Counted from the first letter of the stretch, positions 39,751 through 49,208 are shown. The stretch is DNA of 64,000 nt from JBQTIY01 sp052387675 (GCA_052387675.1 JBQTIY010000002.1:372001-436000); one strand, 5' to 3'. The notes: a model not told the origin generated them from the sequence alone. Made by a program: numbers and translations.

Positions 39751-42504
39751 ATGCAGCAGCAGCTCAGTGAGTGGCCTTGCGATGCGTTGAACTCGTGGAG
39801 CACGCGGCGCTTCGCCCGGCTGTCGCTGGCGGCGAGCAGCGTGGCACTCTTGCTGGCGGGCTGCGGCGGCGGAGGTGGCGGCGGTGGTGGCGGCGCGGCC
39901 GCCGTGGCGCCGCCTTCGGCACCCGCGGCGCTGACCTCAGCGCCGCTGCTGCTCCAGGAAGTGCTGGCCCCCGGAGTCAGCAGCTCAGACCGCAACGACG
40001 AGATTGTGACCTTCGGCGTTCCCTTTGCCGTCGGTGTCGTGGACCTCGATGGGACGACAGGACGCCCCGCCCTCGCCATCGACGGCAGCAACATCTATCA
40101 GTTTCGCGCACTGCGGCTCTGGGACGACGGCTCGGTGGCTTGGGCCCTGGCCGACATGCAGGCCGACATCCCCGCCGGCACGATGCTAGCCGACCTCTCG
40201 ATCGTGCCCGGCACCGGCGAGTCGAGTGCCACGGACGTCGCGGTCGAAGACCTGACCGGCTTCAACATCGACACCGGTCCCTTGCAAGCCAAGGTGCTGA
40301 AGGACAGCCTTTTCAACCTCATCGATGAACTCAGCATCGAAGGCAGCTCCGTCATCCAGCCGGGCCAGAGCCCCGGCATCATCGGCAGCATGGACACGGG
40401 CGACCTGCTGGCGCCTTCGCCGGCAACGGTCGTGGTGCTCGAAGAGAACGGGCCGGCGCGCGCCGTGGTTCGCGCCGACGGCGCTCTGCGCAACCAGACC
40501 ACCGGCCTCGACGTGATCGACTTCACGTGTCGCCTGACCTTCCGTGCGGGCAGGCAAGACGTGGACGTGGACTTCACGGTGCGCAATGCCAACTCGGCCC
40601 GGCCGGCACATGCCACCGGCATCGAAGGCATCGAACTCGCCGTGCGCATTACGCCCGGCCTCGGGATCTTTGAAACCACGACCGCGATCGTGGCCGCCCA
40701 CGCGGGCGCCGTCCTGCCGGGCGGCATCCCCGGCGTGCTCATCGAAGACCCCTTCCTGGCTGGCGAGTCGGCCTCCTACTACCAGGCCTACAGTTCGGCC
40801 GCCACCTTTGAAGTGCTGGGCGCCTCAACGAACTACCAGCCGCACATCCCCAAGGCGAGCGCCAATACCTTGGTGCACGAGGGCTACGAGTTGCGCCTCA
40901 ACGGCGTCGTGGTCAAGCCGCTGACCAACAAGGCGCTCTTTCCTCCCAATGGCTGGGCTGACTTGCGCGGCGAGGGCGGCGGCTGCACGGTGATGCTCAA
41001 GCAGAGCCCTTACTTCTGGCCTGGTGCGCTCGAAGTCTTCGGCGATGGCCGTGTCGTGGCCGGCGTCTTTACGCCTCGCAGCCCGGCGCCGTACACCTTC
41101 GCCTGGCGCCAGCACGAAAGCCGTTCCGTGCGCTTTGCCTTCTTCCGCAACAACATCAACGAGCCGGATCCGCCGGCCATCGCCCGCAACTTCGACGTGC
41201 CGGTGAGCGGCCGCGCCGCCGACTACAAGCACTACGACACGGCCGGCGTCTTCCCCTACCGCCTCGTGACCGTGGATGAACAGAACGAAGTCTATGCGGC
41301 CTTGGGCGTCTTGAATGGCGCCGGCACGATACCAGCTCCGGGCCAGCCGCACACGGTGGACTCGGTGAACGAGAGCCTCACGGTCACGCGCTACCTGCGC
41401 GCCGCTTCGCCCGGAGGCGACAACAACCACGACTCCATCGAGCGCCGGCTCGGGGGCGAGTGGCTGCGCCTGGGGCTCGGCGGACCCTTCCTCAACGCGA
41501 TGGACTTGGCGCTCTACAAGGCCGAGTGGCAGATCCAGCGCAGCGACAACTTCCTGCATCCGGCACTGCCCGAAGTCGAAGGCGCCACGAACAACGCCGT
41601 GGCGCACACCAAGCAGCACCAGGGCGACCTCGAGCACCGTTACCGAGACGGCCTGGTGCTGGCTTACTTCCTGAGCGGCGACGAGCGGCTACGCGCCGCC
41701 CTGCTCGATGAAGTCGAGATCCTCCCGACGCTGCCGAACAGCATCCAGGAGCGCGAGATGTACATGACCTTGCGCGCCATGGCCTTTTTGGCCGGGTTCA
41801 CCGGCGACCCGGGCGGCGTGCTGGTGGACGAGCTCGTCGAGCGCGTCGACTTCTTCTCGGATCGCCAGGTCAACGTCGACACGCAGACCAGCGGCGCGGG
41901 CTGGGAGTTTCTGGCGCCGGACACGGGCGGCCGGCGCTACTACGTGAACAGCAATCAGAACGAGGACGAGAAGCCCAAGATTGCCAATGGCGATCCCGCC
42001 GACGAGTTCTTCCAGACACGTGGCTTTATCACCGGCAGCCTCGGCCCTTTGGGTTTCTATCACGCCGGCGTCGCCCTGCAGGCGGCAGCTGCGCTCAACC
42101 CAGGCGATGCGGACGTTGCTGCCGCGCTGGCCAAGGCCCAGGGCAGGCTGCGCGACTTGGCCTTCTTCACCTTCTTTGAGCTGTACCCGACCAACAATGC
42201 GGCCAACGGCCAGGGCGCCTCGCCAGTGGACTGGCATTGGATCTACTCCTATGCGGTGCGCCTGCGGCAGTTCACCGAGACGGCCACCAGCGACTTCCAC
42301 CCGCTGCTGCTCGGCATGGCCGAGACCTATCTCGACACCGGCGATCCGGCCTGGCTGGTCAAGGGCGCGCAGCAACTGCACGCCTTCGCTGCGCACGACA
42401 ACTCCGAGAGCGCCAGCTCGCACAAGAACAACCTGCACGAGATGGAGAGCCGGCTCGACGCCCAGCACTTCTTCGCGGTCTACCGCGACTTCCTCGGACT
42501 CTAA
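39751..42504 (+). CDS. Large secreted lipoprotein, PcRGLX/YetA-like (rhamnogalacturonan lyase-related)
   Basis: A 917-residue protein with a lipoprotein signal (RRFARLSLAASSVALLLAGC) followed at once by ten Gly. The N-terminal beta domain (VTFGVPFAVGVVDL, ALRLWDDGSVAWALADMQ) resembles the YetA-like N-terminal RIFT barrel as I remember it. The middle is beta-rich, and the C-terminal third is helical with AHTKQHQGDLEHRYRDG and DWHWIYSYAVRLRQF, like an alpha/alpha toroid. It could cut or bind an acidic polysaccharide outside the cell. The ATG at 39751 has no clear ribosome site; a TTG at codon 13 would give a more compact signal peptide. Confidence 0.7.
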   Translation: MQQQLSEWPCDALNSWSTRRFARLSLAASSVALLLAGCGGGGGGGGGGAAAVAPPSAPAALTSAPLLLQEVLAPGVSSSDRNDEIVTFGVPFAVGVVDLDGTTGRPALAIDGSNIYQFRALRLWDDGSVAWALADMQADIPAGTMLADLSIVPGTGESSATDVAVEDLTGFNIDTGPLQAKVLKDSLFNLIDELSIEGSSVIQPGQSPGIIGSMDTGDLLAPSPATVVVLEENGPARAVVRADGALRNQTTGLDVIDFTCRLTFRAGRQDVDVDFTVRNANSARPAHATGIEGIELAVRITPGLGIFETTTAIVAAHAGAVLPGGIPGVLIEDPFLAGESASYYQAYSSAATFEVLGASTNYQPHIPKASANTLVHEGYELRLNGVVVKPLTNKALFPPNGWADLRGEGGGCTVMLKQSPYFWPGALEVFGDGRVVAGVFTPRSPAPYTFAWRQHESRSVRFAFFRNNINEPDPPAIARNFDVPVSGRAADYKHYDTAGVFPYRLVTVDEQNEVYAALGVLNGAGTIPAPGQPHTVDSVNESLTVTRYLRAASPGGDNNHDSIERRLGGEWLRLGLGGPFLNAMDLALYKAEWQIQRSDNFLHPALPEVEGATNNAVAHTKQHQGDLEHRYRDGLVLAYFLSGDERLRAALLDEVEILPTLPNSIQEREMYMTLRAMAFLAGFTGDPGGVLVDELVERVDFFSDRQVNVDTQTSGAGWEFLAPDTGGRRYYVNSNQNEDEKPKIANGDPADEFFQTRGFITGSLGPLGFYHAGVALQAAAALNPGDADVAAALAKAQGRLRDLAFFTFFELYPTNNAANGQGASPVDWHWIYSYAVRLRQFTETATSDFHPLLLGMAETYLDTGDPAWLVKGAQQLHAFAAHDNSESASSHKNNLHEMESRLDAQHFFAVYRDFLGL

Positions 42505-42521
42505 GCCGCGCGCGGCAAGCC

Positions 42522-43313
42522 TCAGGCGCGGCGCGCGACGGCCAGGAGCGAAACGCCGAAGGGCAGGTTGAGGCGCTGCTCGAGCGCCACTTCGGCGCGC
42601 GTGATGGCCGCCGCCAGCGCCTCGACCGGCCCCGGAAAGGGCACGGAAAAGTCCGAGCTGGGTTCCACGGCGGCGCCTTCGCCCACGGCCGGCGTGGAAT
42701 GCGCCGCGGCCGGTCCCGACGAGGCCCCCGCCCGCCAGCGACGCCAGCGGCGCAGCGCCCAGACGGGCAGGAACAGCGCCATGGAGCTGTAGCTCAGGCG
42801 CTCGAGCCGAAAGCCGGCCCGCTGTAGCCGCTCGCGGAGCTGCGGACGCCGATAGCGGCGGTGATGGTGATAGGCCTCGTCGTGCGGACTCCACAGCGCC
42901 ATGAAGGCCGGCACCGTGGCCACCAGCAAGCCGCCGGGCCGCAGCACGCGCGCGGTCTCGGCCATGGCCGCCACGTCATCTTCGAAATGCTCGAAGGCGT
43001 CGAGGGCCAGCACCACGTCAAAGGCGCCCGTCGCGAAGGGCAGGCGCATGGCGTCCCCCTTGACGATGCGATCGATGCCGCGCTGGCCGCAGAGCCGGAT
43101 GGTCTCGTCGGAGATGTCCAGGCCCCGTATCCCGCCATAGTCGGCCAGGAAGCGGAAGGACATGCCCGTGGCGCAGGCCACGTCGAGCAACTGCAGCGGA
43201 CGCTGCGCCGGCGCAAAGCGGTCGAGCGCGCCGCGCACGAGCGCTCGGCGGCCGCGATACCACCAATGCGTCTCCTCGACCGCAAACATCCGGTCGAACT
43301 CGGCGGTGTTCAC
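42522..43313 (-). CDS. SAM-dependent methyltransferase (class I)
   Basis: A 263-residue protein. SAM motif I is LLDVACATGMSFRFL (residues 42-56), followed by GLDISDETIRLC, DVVLALDAFEHFEDD and LRPGGLLVATVPAF, and a YHHHRRYRRPQL segment common in glycan and lipid methyltransferases of this type. The GTG at 43311-43313 overlaps the stop of the upstream phosphotransferase as GTGA. It is last in a minus-strand chain, so it may methylate a sugar or lipid carrier; the substrate is unknown. Confidence 0.88.
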   Translation of the reverse strand: MNTAEFDRMFAVEETHWWYRGRRALVRGALDRFAPAQRPLQLLDVACATGMSFRFLADYGGIRGLDISDETIRLCGQRGIDRIVKGDAMRLPFATGAFDVVLALDAFEHFEDDVAAMAETARVLRPGGLLVATVPAFMALWSPHDEAYHHHRRYRRPQLRERLQRAGFRLERLSYSSMALFLPVWALRRWRRWRAGASSGPAAAHSTPAVGEGAAVEPSSDFSVPFPGPVEALAAAITRAEVALEQRLNLPFGVSLLAVARRA

Positions 43314-44413
43314 CCGGCCGATTCCGAGGCAGGCTTGCGCAGGAGCGCGCGGCGCTCGTAGAGCATGATCACGCGCGTCACCGCGATCATGAAGACCAGG
43401 CTCAGCACGAGCAGCAGCCAGCGATAGGGCGAGGTGCTGAAGCCGGCCACGACACCGACGCTGGCCAGGATGATCCCCAGCCCCCACAGCAGCACGACGG
43501 CTTCCACGGGCGTGAAGCCCGCCCGCACGAGCCGGTGGCTGAGATGGTAGTTGTCGCCGAGATAGATCGGGCGCTTGTCGACCACGCGCATCAGCACGAC
43601 AAAGGCTGCGTCATAGAGCGGCACCGACATGATGAGCACGGCCGGGATCAGGTTGGATAGCCCCGGGGCGTTCAAGCCGCCGCTGAAGAAGCCCTTGGAG
43701 AGGTCGAACTGGATCCAGGCCATCCAGAAGCCCACGAACATGCTGCCTGCATCCCCGAGGAAGACGCGCGAGCGCGGAAAGTTGTAGGGCAGAAAGCCGA
43801 GCAGGGCACCCACCAGCAGCGCCGCGAAACTCAGCGAGCGCACGCTGTACTGGTGGCCGAGATAGAAGAGCGAGGCGGAGAAGGCAATGACCGACAGGCC
43901 GGCCATGAGGCCGTTCATGTTGTCGGAGAAGTTGAAGGAGTTGATGATCGTGAGGTACCAGCACAGAAAGAAGAGCTGGTAGATCCAGGCCTCGATCGGC
44001 CCGCCCTCCGTCATCAGCCGCCACAGGTGCGGCCCCATGAGCATGAGCACGCCGGCCACTTGGCCGAGCAGCTTGGTGTGGAAGGCCATGCGATCTTTGA
44101 AGAGATCGTCGAAGACCCCGGTCACGAACATGATCGCGGCCGCCACGAGCACCCAGAAGGTTTCGCCCAGCTTGAGGTCGAAGCCGGCGGCCGAAGCGGC
44201 GTAGCGATTGATGACCCAGAGACCCAGGCCCGCCGCGAGCGTCACGCCCACGCCGCCGAGCAACGGCGTGACCTGCTCGTGCTGCTTTCTGCCGCCGGGT
44301 TTGTCGACGATGTTGAGGCGTCGCGCCACGAGCATGCAGAGCGGCACCGTGACGAGCGCGATCGTGAACGCGACCATCAGGCCCTGGGCCGCGAACTTCA
44401 GGACATTCTGCAA
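43310..44413 (-). CDS. WecA/TagO-type polyprenyl-phosphate sugar-1-phosphate transferase
   Basis: A 367-residue membrane enzyme with about ten TM segments. Family motifs are GVFDDLFKDRMAFHTKLLGQ, the NSFNFSDNMNGLMAG catalytic Asp region, NFPRSRVFLGDAGSMFVGF and the cytoplasmic DNYHLSHRLVRAGFT. It would load a sugar phosphate on undecaprenyl phosphate and thereby start glycan assembly. The start codon is a TTG at 44411-44413 behind GGAG at 10 nt. It overlaps the methyltransferase gene downstream. Confidence 0.93.
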   Translation of the reverse strand: MQNVLKFAAQGLMVAFTIALVTVPLCMLVARRLNIVDKPGGRKQHEQVTPLLGGVGVTLAAGLGLWVINRYAASAAGFDLKLGETFWVLVAAAIMFVTGVFDDLFKDRMAFHTKLLGQVAGVLMLMGPHLWRLMTEGGPIEAWIYQLFFLCWYLTIINSFNFSDNMNGLMAGLSVIAFSASLFYLGHQYSVRSLSFAALLVGALLGFLPYNFPRSRVFLGDAGSMFVGFWMAWIQFDLSKGFFSGGLNAPGLSNLIPAVLIMSVPLYDAAFVVLMRVVDKRPIYLGDNYHLSHRLVRAGFTPVEAVVLLWGLGIILASVGVVAGFSTSPYRWLLLVLSLVFMIAVTRVIMLYERRALLRKPASESAG

Positions 44414-44525
44414 CGCGCCGTGACTCCTCCAGCCCCATCCGATCGGGACTTGGCGAAGGGGATGAATCTACCCTTCCCGGCGCGCCTTCACCACGGGCTG
44501 AAGCCGGGCGGCTGAAGGGCGAGCA

Positions 44526-45614
44526 CTAGCCGCGCAGGCGCACACCGCGGCGATCCAGCCAATCGAAGACGCCATCGACCTCGCAGAGCACCTCGGCCAG
44601 GTCGGAGGCCTCGGTGACGGCAAAGCGCCGCAGTTCGAGCCGCTCTGTCTGGGGATCATTGAAGCCCGGCATGGCTGTGATGGCGCTGCGCACGCCGAGG
44701 TCGCGCAGGATGGCCAGCGTGTCGGCGTTGTAGTCCCAGCTCCGCCCATAGGGATAGGCGAAGCTCTCGACCGGCTTCCCCAGCCAGGACTGCAAGTCCT
44801 GGATCGAGCCCTCGATCTCGCGGCGCTGCTGATCCTTGTCGAGTGAGGAGAGCACTAGGTGGTCCACCGTGTGCGCACCGATTTCCACGCCGGCGCGGTC
44901 CAGGGCGCGGCACTCTTCGGGCCCCAAGTAGACCTGGCGCGCCAGCGCCGCCTCGTCGCCGCCGATGCCGCGAAAGGCCTCGTCCAAGAGGCGGTCGCGA
45001 TCCGCCGCCGAGATCTCGTACTTGAGTAGGCGCTTGAGCTGGTACTCGGCAGCGACCGGATCGGCCGGCAGCGCGCGCAGCTCGGTCTGCAAGTGCGAGC
45101 GCTCCACCTGGGCGGCGAGCTGCTCGCCCAGCGCATGCGGCCCCTTGGCATGCAGCACCCAAAAGTAGTGGTGCAGCCAGTTGAGACGCCCCTTCATCGG
45201 GCCGGTCTGGACGTAGATCGTGGCTGTGGCGCCCTGGGCCGCGAGCAGCGGCAGCAGCCGGTCGTGGTTGTCGCGGTAGCCATCATCGAAGGTCAGCACG
45301 ACGCGATCACGCGGCGTCTGCCCGGACTCGAAGGCGGCCACCATGCTCCCCACCGTCGCCGTCGAGTAACCCGAACGCTTTAGCAACTGCAGCAGACGTG
45401 CCAGCTTGGCCTCGCCGATCTTCATGTGCCCGGGCAGATAGTCCGTTTCCGGCGGATGCCCGACATTGTGAAACATGAGCACCGGCACGCCGCTGCGACT
45501 GCTCCGAAAGCAGCGCCGCAGCCCGCTGAAGTGCAGCGTGCGCGCGACGAGGCGTCGCAGCCAGCGCTTGAGGAGTTGCTTCATGACGTGGGGCCTGAGG
45601 GTGAACGAGTTCAA
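44526..45614 (-). CDS. Polysaccharide deacetylase (NodB domain)
   Basis: A 362-residue protein. The NodB fold carries TFDDGYRDN with metal/base Asp110 and Asp111 and the His pair in GAHTVDHLVLSS (H-x3-H). SFAYPYGRSWDYN gives motif 3. It is the kind of deacetylase found in polysaccharide clusters, acting on acetylated amino sugars. No signal peptide is visible, only a basic N-terminal helix. The start overlaps the GNAT gene by 4 bp, and 112 bp separate it from the WecA-like gene. Confidence 0.92.
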   Translation of the reverse strand: MNSFTLRPHVMKQLLKRWLRRLVARTLHFSGLRRCFRSSRSGVPVLMFHNVGHPPETDYLPGHMKIGEAKLARLLQLLKRSGYSTATVGSMVAAFESGQTPRDRVVLTFDDGYRDNHDRLLPLLAAQGATATIYVQTGPMKGRLNWLHHYFWVLHAKGPHALGEQLAAQVERSHLQTELRALPADPVAAEYQLKRLLKYEISAADRDRLLDEAFRGIGGDEAALARQVYLGPEECRALDRAGVEIGAHTVDHLVLSSLDKDQQRREIEGSIQDLQSWLGKPVESFAYPYGRSWDYNADTLAILRDLGVRSAITAMPGFNDPQTERLELRRFAVTEASDLAEVLCEVDGVFDWLDRRGVRLRG

Positions 45615-46714
45615 GCGGAGAGGTGCTCGGCATCGCGATCACCATCGGCCAAGTGCCAGGTGCTGATCTTGCGCCCGGCTTCGGCCGCCGCGCCTGCGCT
45701 GCAGTTTCGCACGATGAAGGGGAAGATATCGCGGAAGGGCCGGCGCTGGCGAGGACCGCGATAGGCCAGTCGGCGCAGCAGCGGCACCGCCGGGTGATGT
45801 TCGAAGAGCAGGGCCGTGGCCTCCTCCATGCCGCGCGCATGCGCCGCCGCGGTGAAGGCCAAGAGCAGCGTGTGGGCGCTCTCCGCGTCGCGGGCCAGAT
45901 GATCGACCAGAAAGGCGTGGCCGTCGACGAACTCGGCCACCAGCCAGCCATCGAGCGGGCCTTGCGCCGCGCCGCCGCGCCGCAAGGCAAAGCACTCCTG
46001 CCGGCGCGTGGGCGTGTCGATGTAGCGCCAGTTCAGCCAGTCGGCGCGGCGCTCGCCGATCAGCCCCCGCGGCGGCACGAGCTCCTCGAAGAGCTGGTCG
46101 GCGGCTTCGTCAAAGCGGGCGATGCGCTCCAGCACGCGGCCGCCGGCCTGCGGCCCCAGCCGACGCCGGTCGGCCTGGCGCAGCGCGATATCGAAGAGTG
46201 GAGCGAGGAGTGCCGCCAGCGGGCCGATGCGCCCCAAGCGCAAGAGCGAGCGCCGGCTGCGGAAGCGCCGCCGCCACACGGGCGCATGCCCGATGAGCTG
46301 CCACCCGTTGCGCAGAAAGCCATTGAGTGAACGCCGCCCGGAATAGGCGAAGGCCAGCGGGACGCCGCTCTGCCCGGCTGCGGCGCAGACCAAGTCATCG
46401 AGACCCGTGAAGATGCGCTGCCCCCGCGCCTCGGGCGCCGTCATGGCGTCGCTGGCCTGCATGAGCGTGACGGGCTCGCCATCCAGGCGGAAGCGGCGCG
46501 GTGTGTAGGCGTAGCCGCCCAGCACGCGGCCATCGGCTGCGCAGGCCAGCCGTGCGATCGCGGGTCCATGCGGATTCTGGTCGTACTTCCAGGCAAAGGT
46601 CTCGGCCGTCTTCTGCTTGCCGAAACACAGATTGAAGAGCCGCGCCTGTTCGGCGTGATCGCTCGGGAGCGCCGGCCGGGCCGTCCAGCCCGAGCCCGCA
46701 GGTGCCGATGTCAC
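45611..46714 (-). CDS. GNAT-type acyltransferase-like protein
   Basis: A 367-residue protein. The N-terminal half has the GNAT layout (RLFNLCFGKQKTAETFAWKYDQNPHG, then MQASDAMTAPEARGQRIFTGL and GRRSLNGFLRNGWQLIGH). The second half contains DWLNWRYIDTPTRRQECFAL and a second GNAT-like region ending in FIVRNC. Such proteins occur in exopolysaccharide clusters and probably acylate a sugar. It overlaps the neighbours on both sides by 4 bp. The acceptor is unknown. Confidence 0.8.
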   Translation of the reverse strand: MTSAPAGSGWTARPALPSDHAEQARLFNLCFGKQKTAETFAWKYDQNPHGPAIARLACAADGRVLGGYAYTPRRFRLDGEPVTLMQASDAMTAPEARGQRIFTGLDDLVCAAAGQSGVPLAFAYSGRRSLNGFLRNGWQLIGHAPVWRRRFRSRRSLLRLGRIGPLAALLAPLFDIALRQADRRRLGPQAGGRVLERIARFDEAADQLFEELVPPRGLIGERRADWLNWRYIDTPTRRQECFALRRGGAAQGPLDGWLVAEFVDGHAFLVDHLARDAESAHTLLLAFTAAAHARGMEEATALLFEHHPAVPLLRRLAYRGPRQRRPFRDIFPFIVRNCSAGAAAEAGRKISTWHLADGDRDAEHLSA

Positions 46715-47952
46715 GCGAGCGAACCCGCCGCGAGGGCGCGGCGCCGGGGCTCGGAGACGGCGCGCACCGCCCGCTCGACGTCGCGCGGCCGCAGCGTATT
46801 GTCCCAGCAGCCGGCGCGTCGGCGCGCCTCCTCCAGGGCCAGCAGCGGACCGGCCGGACGCTCGGCTCCCAGTGGCGCAGGATGCACCATCCGCACGTGG
46901 GCGCGCACGACGATGCCCCGATCTGCGAACCAGCGCTGCCAGGCGGCGAGTTGGTCGGGATCGTGGCCCGGCCGTCCGATGACATGCTCGACCGTCGTGG
47001 AGAGCCCCACTCCGCGCAGCGACTCCACTGCGGACTCCAGGCGTGGACGCTGCGGATCGTCCATGGGCACGACACCTGGCTCGTCAGGCCCCCCGGAGGC
47101 AGCGACGAGCACCTGCCGGCAACCGCCATTGAGCAGCGCCACGGCCAGGGCCGGAGCGACCGAAGCTGCGCGCACGCGGCAGGCCCAGGGCACGCCCGGC
47201 GCAGCGGCGAGCATGCCGCGCGCGATGCGATGCGCGCGCTCGGGATCGGCGAGCAGATCGCGGTCCGCAAAGTGCAGAAAGCGCGCTCCGGCGCGATGGA
47301 GCGCATGCCGCACTTCCTCCAGGCACAGGGCCGCAGGATGACTGCCGCAGAGCAGATCAACGCTGCGCAGCCCGTCCGGTGAGCGCGCCGCGCAGGCATC
47401 GAGCGGCAGCGACTGCCAAGCCGGGAAGGACTCGGGGCCGGTGGTCGGCGGTTCGAGCAGGGCCAAAGCCGGGCCGGCGCTTTGTCGCCCGATGGCGCCC
47501 GGAATGCGTTCGAGCGCCTCCCCGCGCGCCAGCGCACCGCCGACACCGCCCGTGAGCGCGCCTTCCAGCCGCGGCAGCCGCGCCAGAAGCTGCGCACTGT
47601 AGTGACGCGCCAGGGGGCCCACCGCCAGGAGGCGTGCGCCCGGCGCCCAGCCCGAGAGCAGCGCGCGCAGTGGTCGTTCGTCCGGCACCGGATCGTCGGC
47701 CACTTCGCTGCCGCCCGCCCAGAGCAGCACGAGTTCGGCGCGCCACCAGCGCGCCTCGCGGCGCACCGTGCGATCGCTGAGGCTCTCGGTGTCCTGATCC
47801 ATGATGCGCACTTCGGCGCCGAGCCGCATGAGCCGCGCGGCGGCGAGCGCTGCATCGCGCGGCGGCAACCGGACCAGCTCGGAGGTGGCCAGCGTCGCTC
47901 CGCGCCGCGGCGCACGCGTGACGACAACCAGGATGCGGCGATGCGAGCTCAT
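46711..47952 (-). CDS. Degenerate B12/radical SAM relative without the CxxxCxxC cluster motif
   Basis: A 413-residue protein. The first 150 residues resemble a B12-binding Rossmann domain (RRILVVVTRAPRR, LMRLGAEVRIMDQD, ARLLAVGPLARHY). The rest follows the radical SAM TIM-barrel plan (FLHFADRDLLADPERAHRIARGM, VPWACRVRA, VEHVIGRPGHDPDQLAAWQRWF). The expected CxxxCxxC is missing: the region reads CGSHPAALC (Cys202 and Cys210). It probably cannot bind the 4Fe-4S cluster. It overlaps both neighbours by 4 bp, so it is kept in the operon and likely functional as a pseudoenzyme. Confidence 0.65.
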   Translation of the reverse strand: MSSHRRILVVVTRAPRRGATLATSELVRLPPRDAALAAARLMRLGAEVRIMDQDTESLSDRTVRREARWWRAELVLLWAGGSEVADDPVPDERPLRALLSGWAPGARLLAVGPLARHYSAQLLARLPRLEGALTGGVGGALARGEALERIPGAIGRQSAGPALALLEPPTTGPESFPAWQSLPLDACAARSPDGLRSVDLLCGSHPAALCLEEVRHALHRAGARFLHFADRDLLADPERAHRIARGMLAAAPGVPWACRVRAASVAPALAVALLNGGCRQVLVAASGGPDEPGVVPMDDPQRPRLESAVESLRGVGLSTTVEHVIGRPGHDPDQLAAWQRWFADRGIVVRAHVRMVHPAPLGAERPAGPLLALEEARRRAGCWDNTLRPRDVERAVRAVSEPRRRALAAGSLA

Positions 47953-49208
47953 GACTCAGGGACTCCCAGATCGCGGTAGAGCCTGAGCGTCGCATCGAGC
48001 TGCGCCTGGAGCGAGAAGCGCTCTTCGAAACGGGCGCGGCCGGCACGGCCCAGGGCCTGGGCCAGCTCCGGGTCGAGCAGCACGCGCTCGAGCCGCTGCG
48101 CCAGGGCCCCCACCTGAAGCGGATTCACGAGGAAGCCGGTGACGCCGTCCTCAACCACGTCGGAGGGGCCGCCCCACATGGAGGCCACCACCGGCTTGGA
48201 GGCTGCCATGGCCTCCAGGTTGAGCAGGCCAAAGGACTCAAAGCAGAGCGAGGGCGTGGCCACGACCGCCGAGAGTTCGTAGGCCGCGCGCAGTTCTGCG
48301 CCGTTGAGCCAGCCGGCTTCCACAACCGCCTCGCGCACGCCCAACCGCAGAGCCAGAGCCATGAGTTCCTCGCGGAAGCCGGGCAGCGCCTCGCCCACGG
48401 TCAGCAGCACCGCGTCGGGGACGCTGCGGCGCAGGCGCGCCAACGCATGCACGAGTTCCAGGCTGCCCTTGAGGCGATCGAGGCGTCCGCCGTGGAAAAT
48501 GATTCGGCGGCCGGCGAGCCCGAGCCGCTCAGTCAGGGCCCGCATCTGCTCCACGGACGCCGGCTGCGTCTCGGTCGGCAGGCCATTGCTGATCGTCGTG
48601 CAGGGACCGATGCCGTTCTGCGCGAGCGCGGCGCCCATGGCGTCGGAGACGGCCACGAGCCGCGTGACGTCGCGGGCCAGCACGCGGCGGATGGTGCGGT
48701 TGCGGAAGGGGTTGTAGCGCCCGCGCACGCAGAGCGCGCACTTGAGCGGCCCGTTGCGATACACGACCGGGTCGCCCGGCTGCAGCCGCTCGTCCAGGTG
48801 GCAGAACATCTTCTGGTGACAGACCGGCATGATGTCGTGCACGTGGAGCACGACCCGCGGACAGTGCCGCCGAGCGGCCGCCAGCGCCGCGTAGGAGAGG
48901 TGAATATGCAGGTTGTGCACATGGACCACGTCGGGCCGGAACTCGGCCACGACGCGCTCTATGGCCTGCACACCGGCCGGATTGCGGAGGCTGCGCCAAG
49001 CGCGAAAGCGCAGGGGATAGGCCGGGGTCGGTTCGAGAAACACCTGCACGCCGCCCTCGCGGCGCTGCTGACGCGCGGCGCCGGGCGCCTGCGTCGTCGC
49101 GAGAAAGCCCACTTGGTGGCCCAGAGCAGCCAGCCCCTCGGCCTGCAGGACCGCGACGCCCGCGGCCGAACTGCGGCCGTAGAGATCGTTCGCGAGGAGG
49201 ACCCTCAG
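47949..49208 (-). CDS. GT4-family glycosyltransferase with probable CTG start
   Basis: A 419-residue GT-B enzyme. Its N-terminal strand RVLLANDLYGRSSAAGVAVLQ and GHQVGFLATT lie upstream of the first ATG/GTG/TTG in frame. The only plausible start that includes them is CTG at 49206-49208, one base after the preceding stop codon. The C-terminal domain has FHGGRLDRLKGSLELVHAL, a GEALPGFREE stretch and the nucleotide-sugar signature SLCFESFGLLNLEAMAASKPVV. It sits between two radical SAM-type genes and overlaps the next gene by 4 bp. Confidence 0.85.
   Translation of the reverse strand: MRVLLANDLYGRSSAAGVAVLQAEGLAALGHQVGFLATTQAPGAARQQRREGGVQVFLEPTPAYPLRFRAWRSLRNPAGVQAIERVVAEFRPDVVHVHNLHIHLSYAALAAARRHCPRVVLHVHDIMPVCHQKMFCHLDERLQPGDPVVYRNGPLKCALCVRGRYNPFRNRTIRRVLARDVTRLVAVSDAMGAALAQNGIGPCTTISNGLPTETQPASVEQMRALTERLGLAGRRIIFHGGRLDRLKGSLELVHALARLRRSVPDAVLLTVGEALPGFREELMALALRLGVREAVVEAGWLNGAELRAAYELSAVVATPSLCFESFGLLNLEAMAASKPVVASMWGGPSDVVEDGVTGFLVNPLQVGALAQRLERVLLDPELAQALGRAGRARFEERFSLQAQLDATLRLYRDLGVPES

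Noticed and set aside
39864..39895. A Gly-codon repeat that could suggest a slippage or phase-variation tract
   Set aside because: The ten Gly codons are mixed GGC/GGA/GGT, so the DNA is not a homopolymer. Such linkers are common after lipobox cysteines.
42505..42516. A 12-bp GC palindrome between the convergent lipoprotein and methyltransferase genes
   Set aside because: It is too short and has no U-tract, so I do not call it a terminator.
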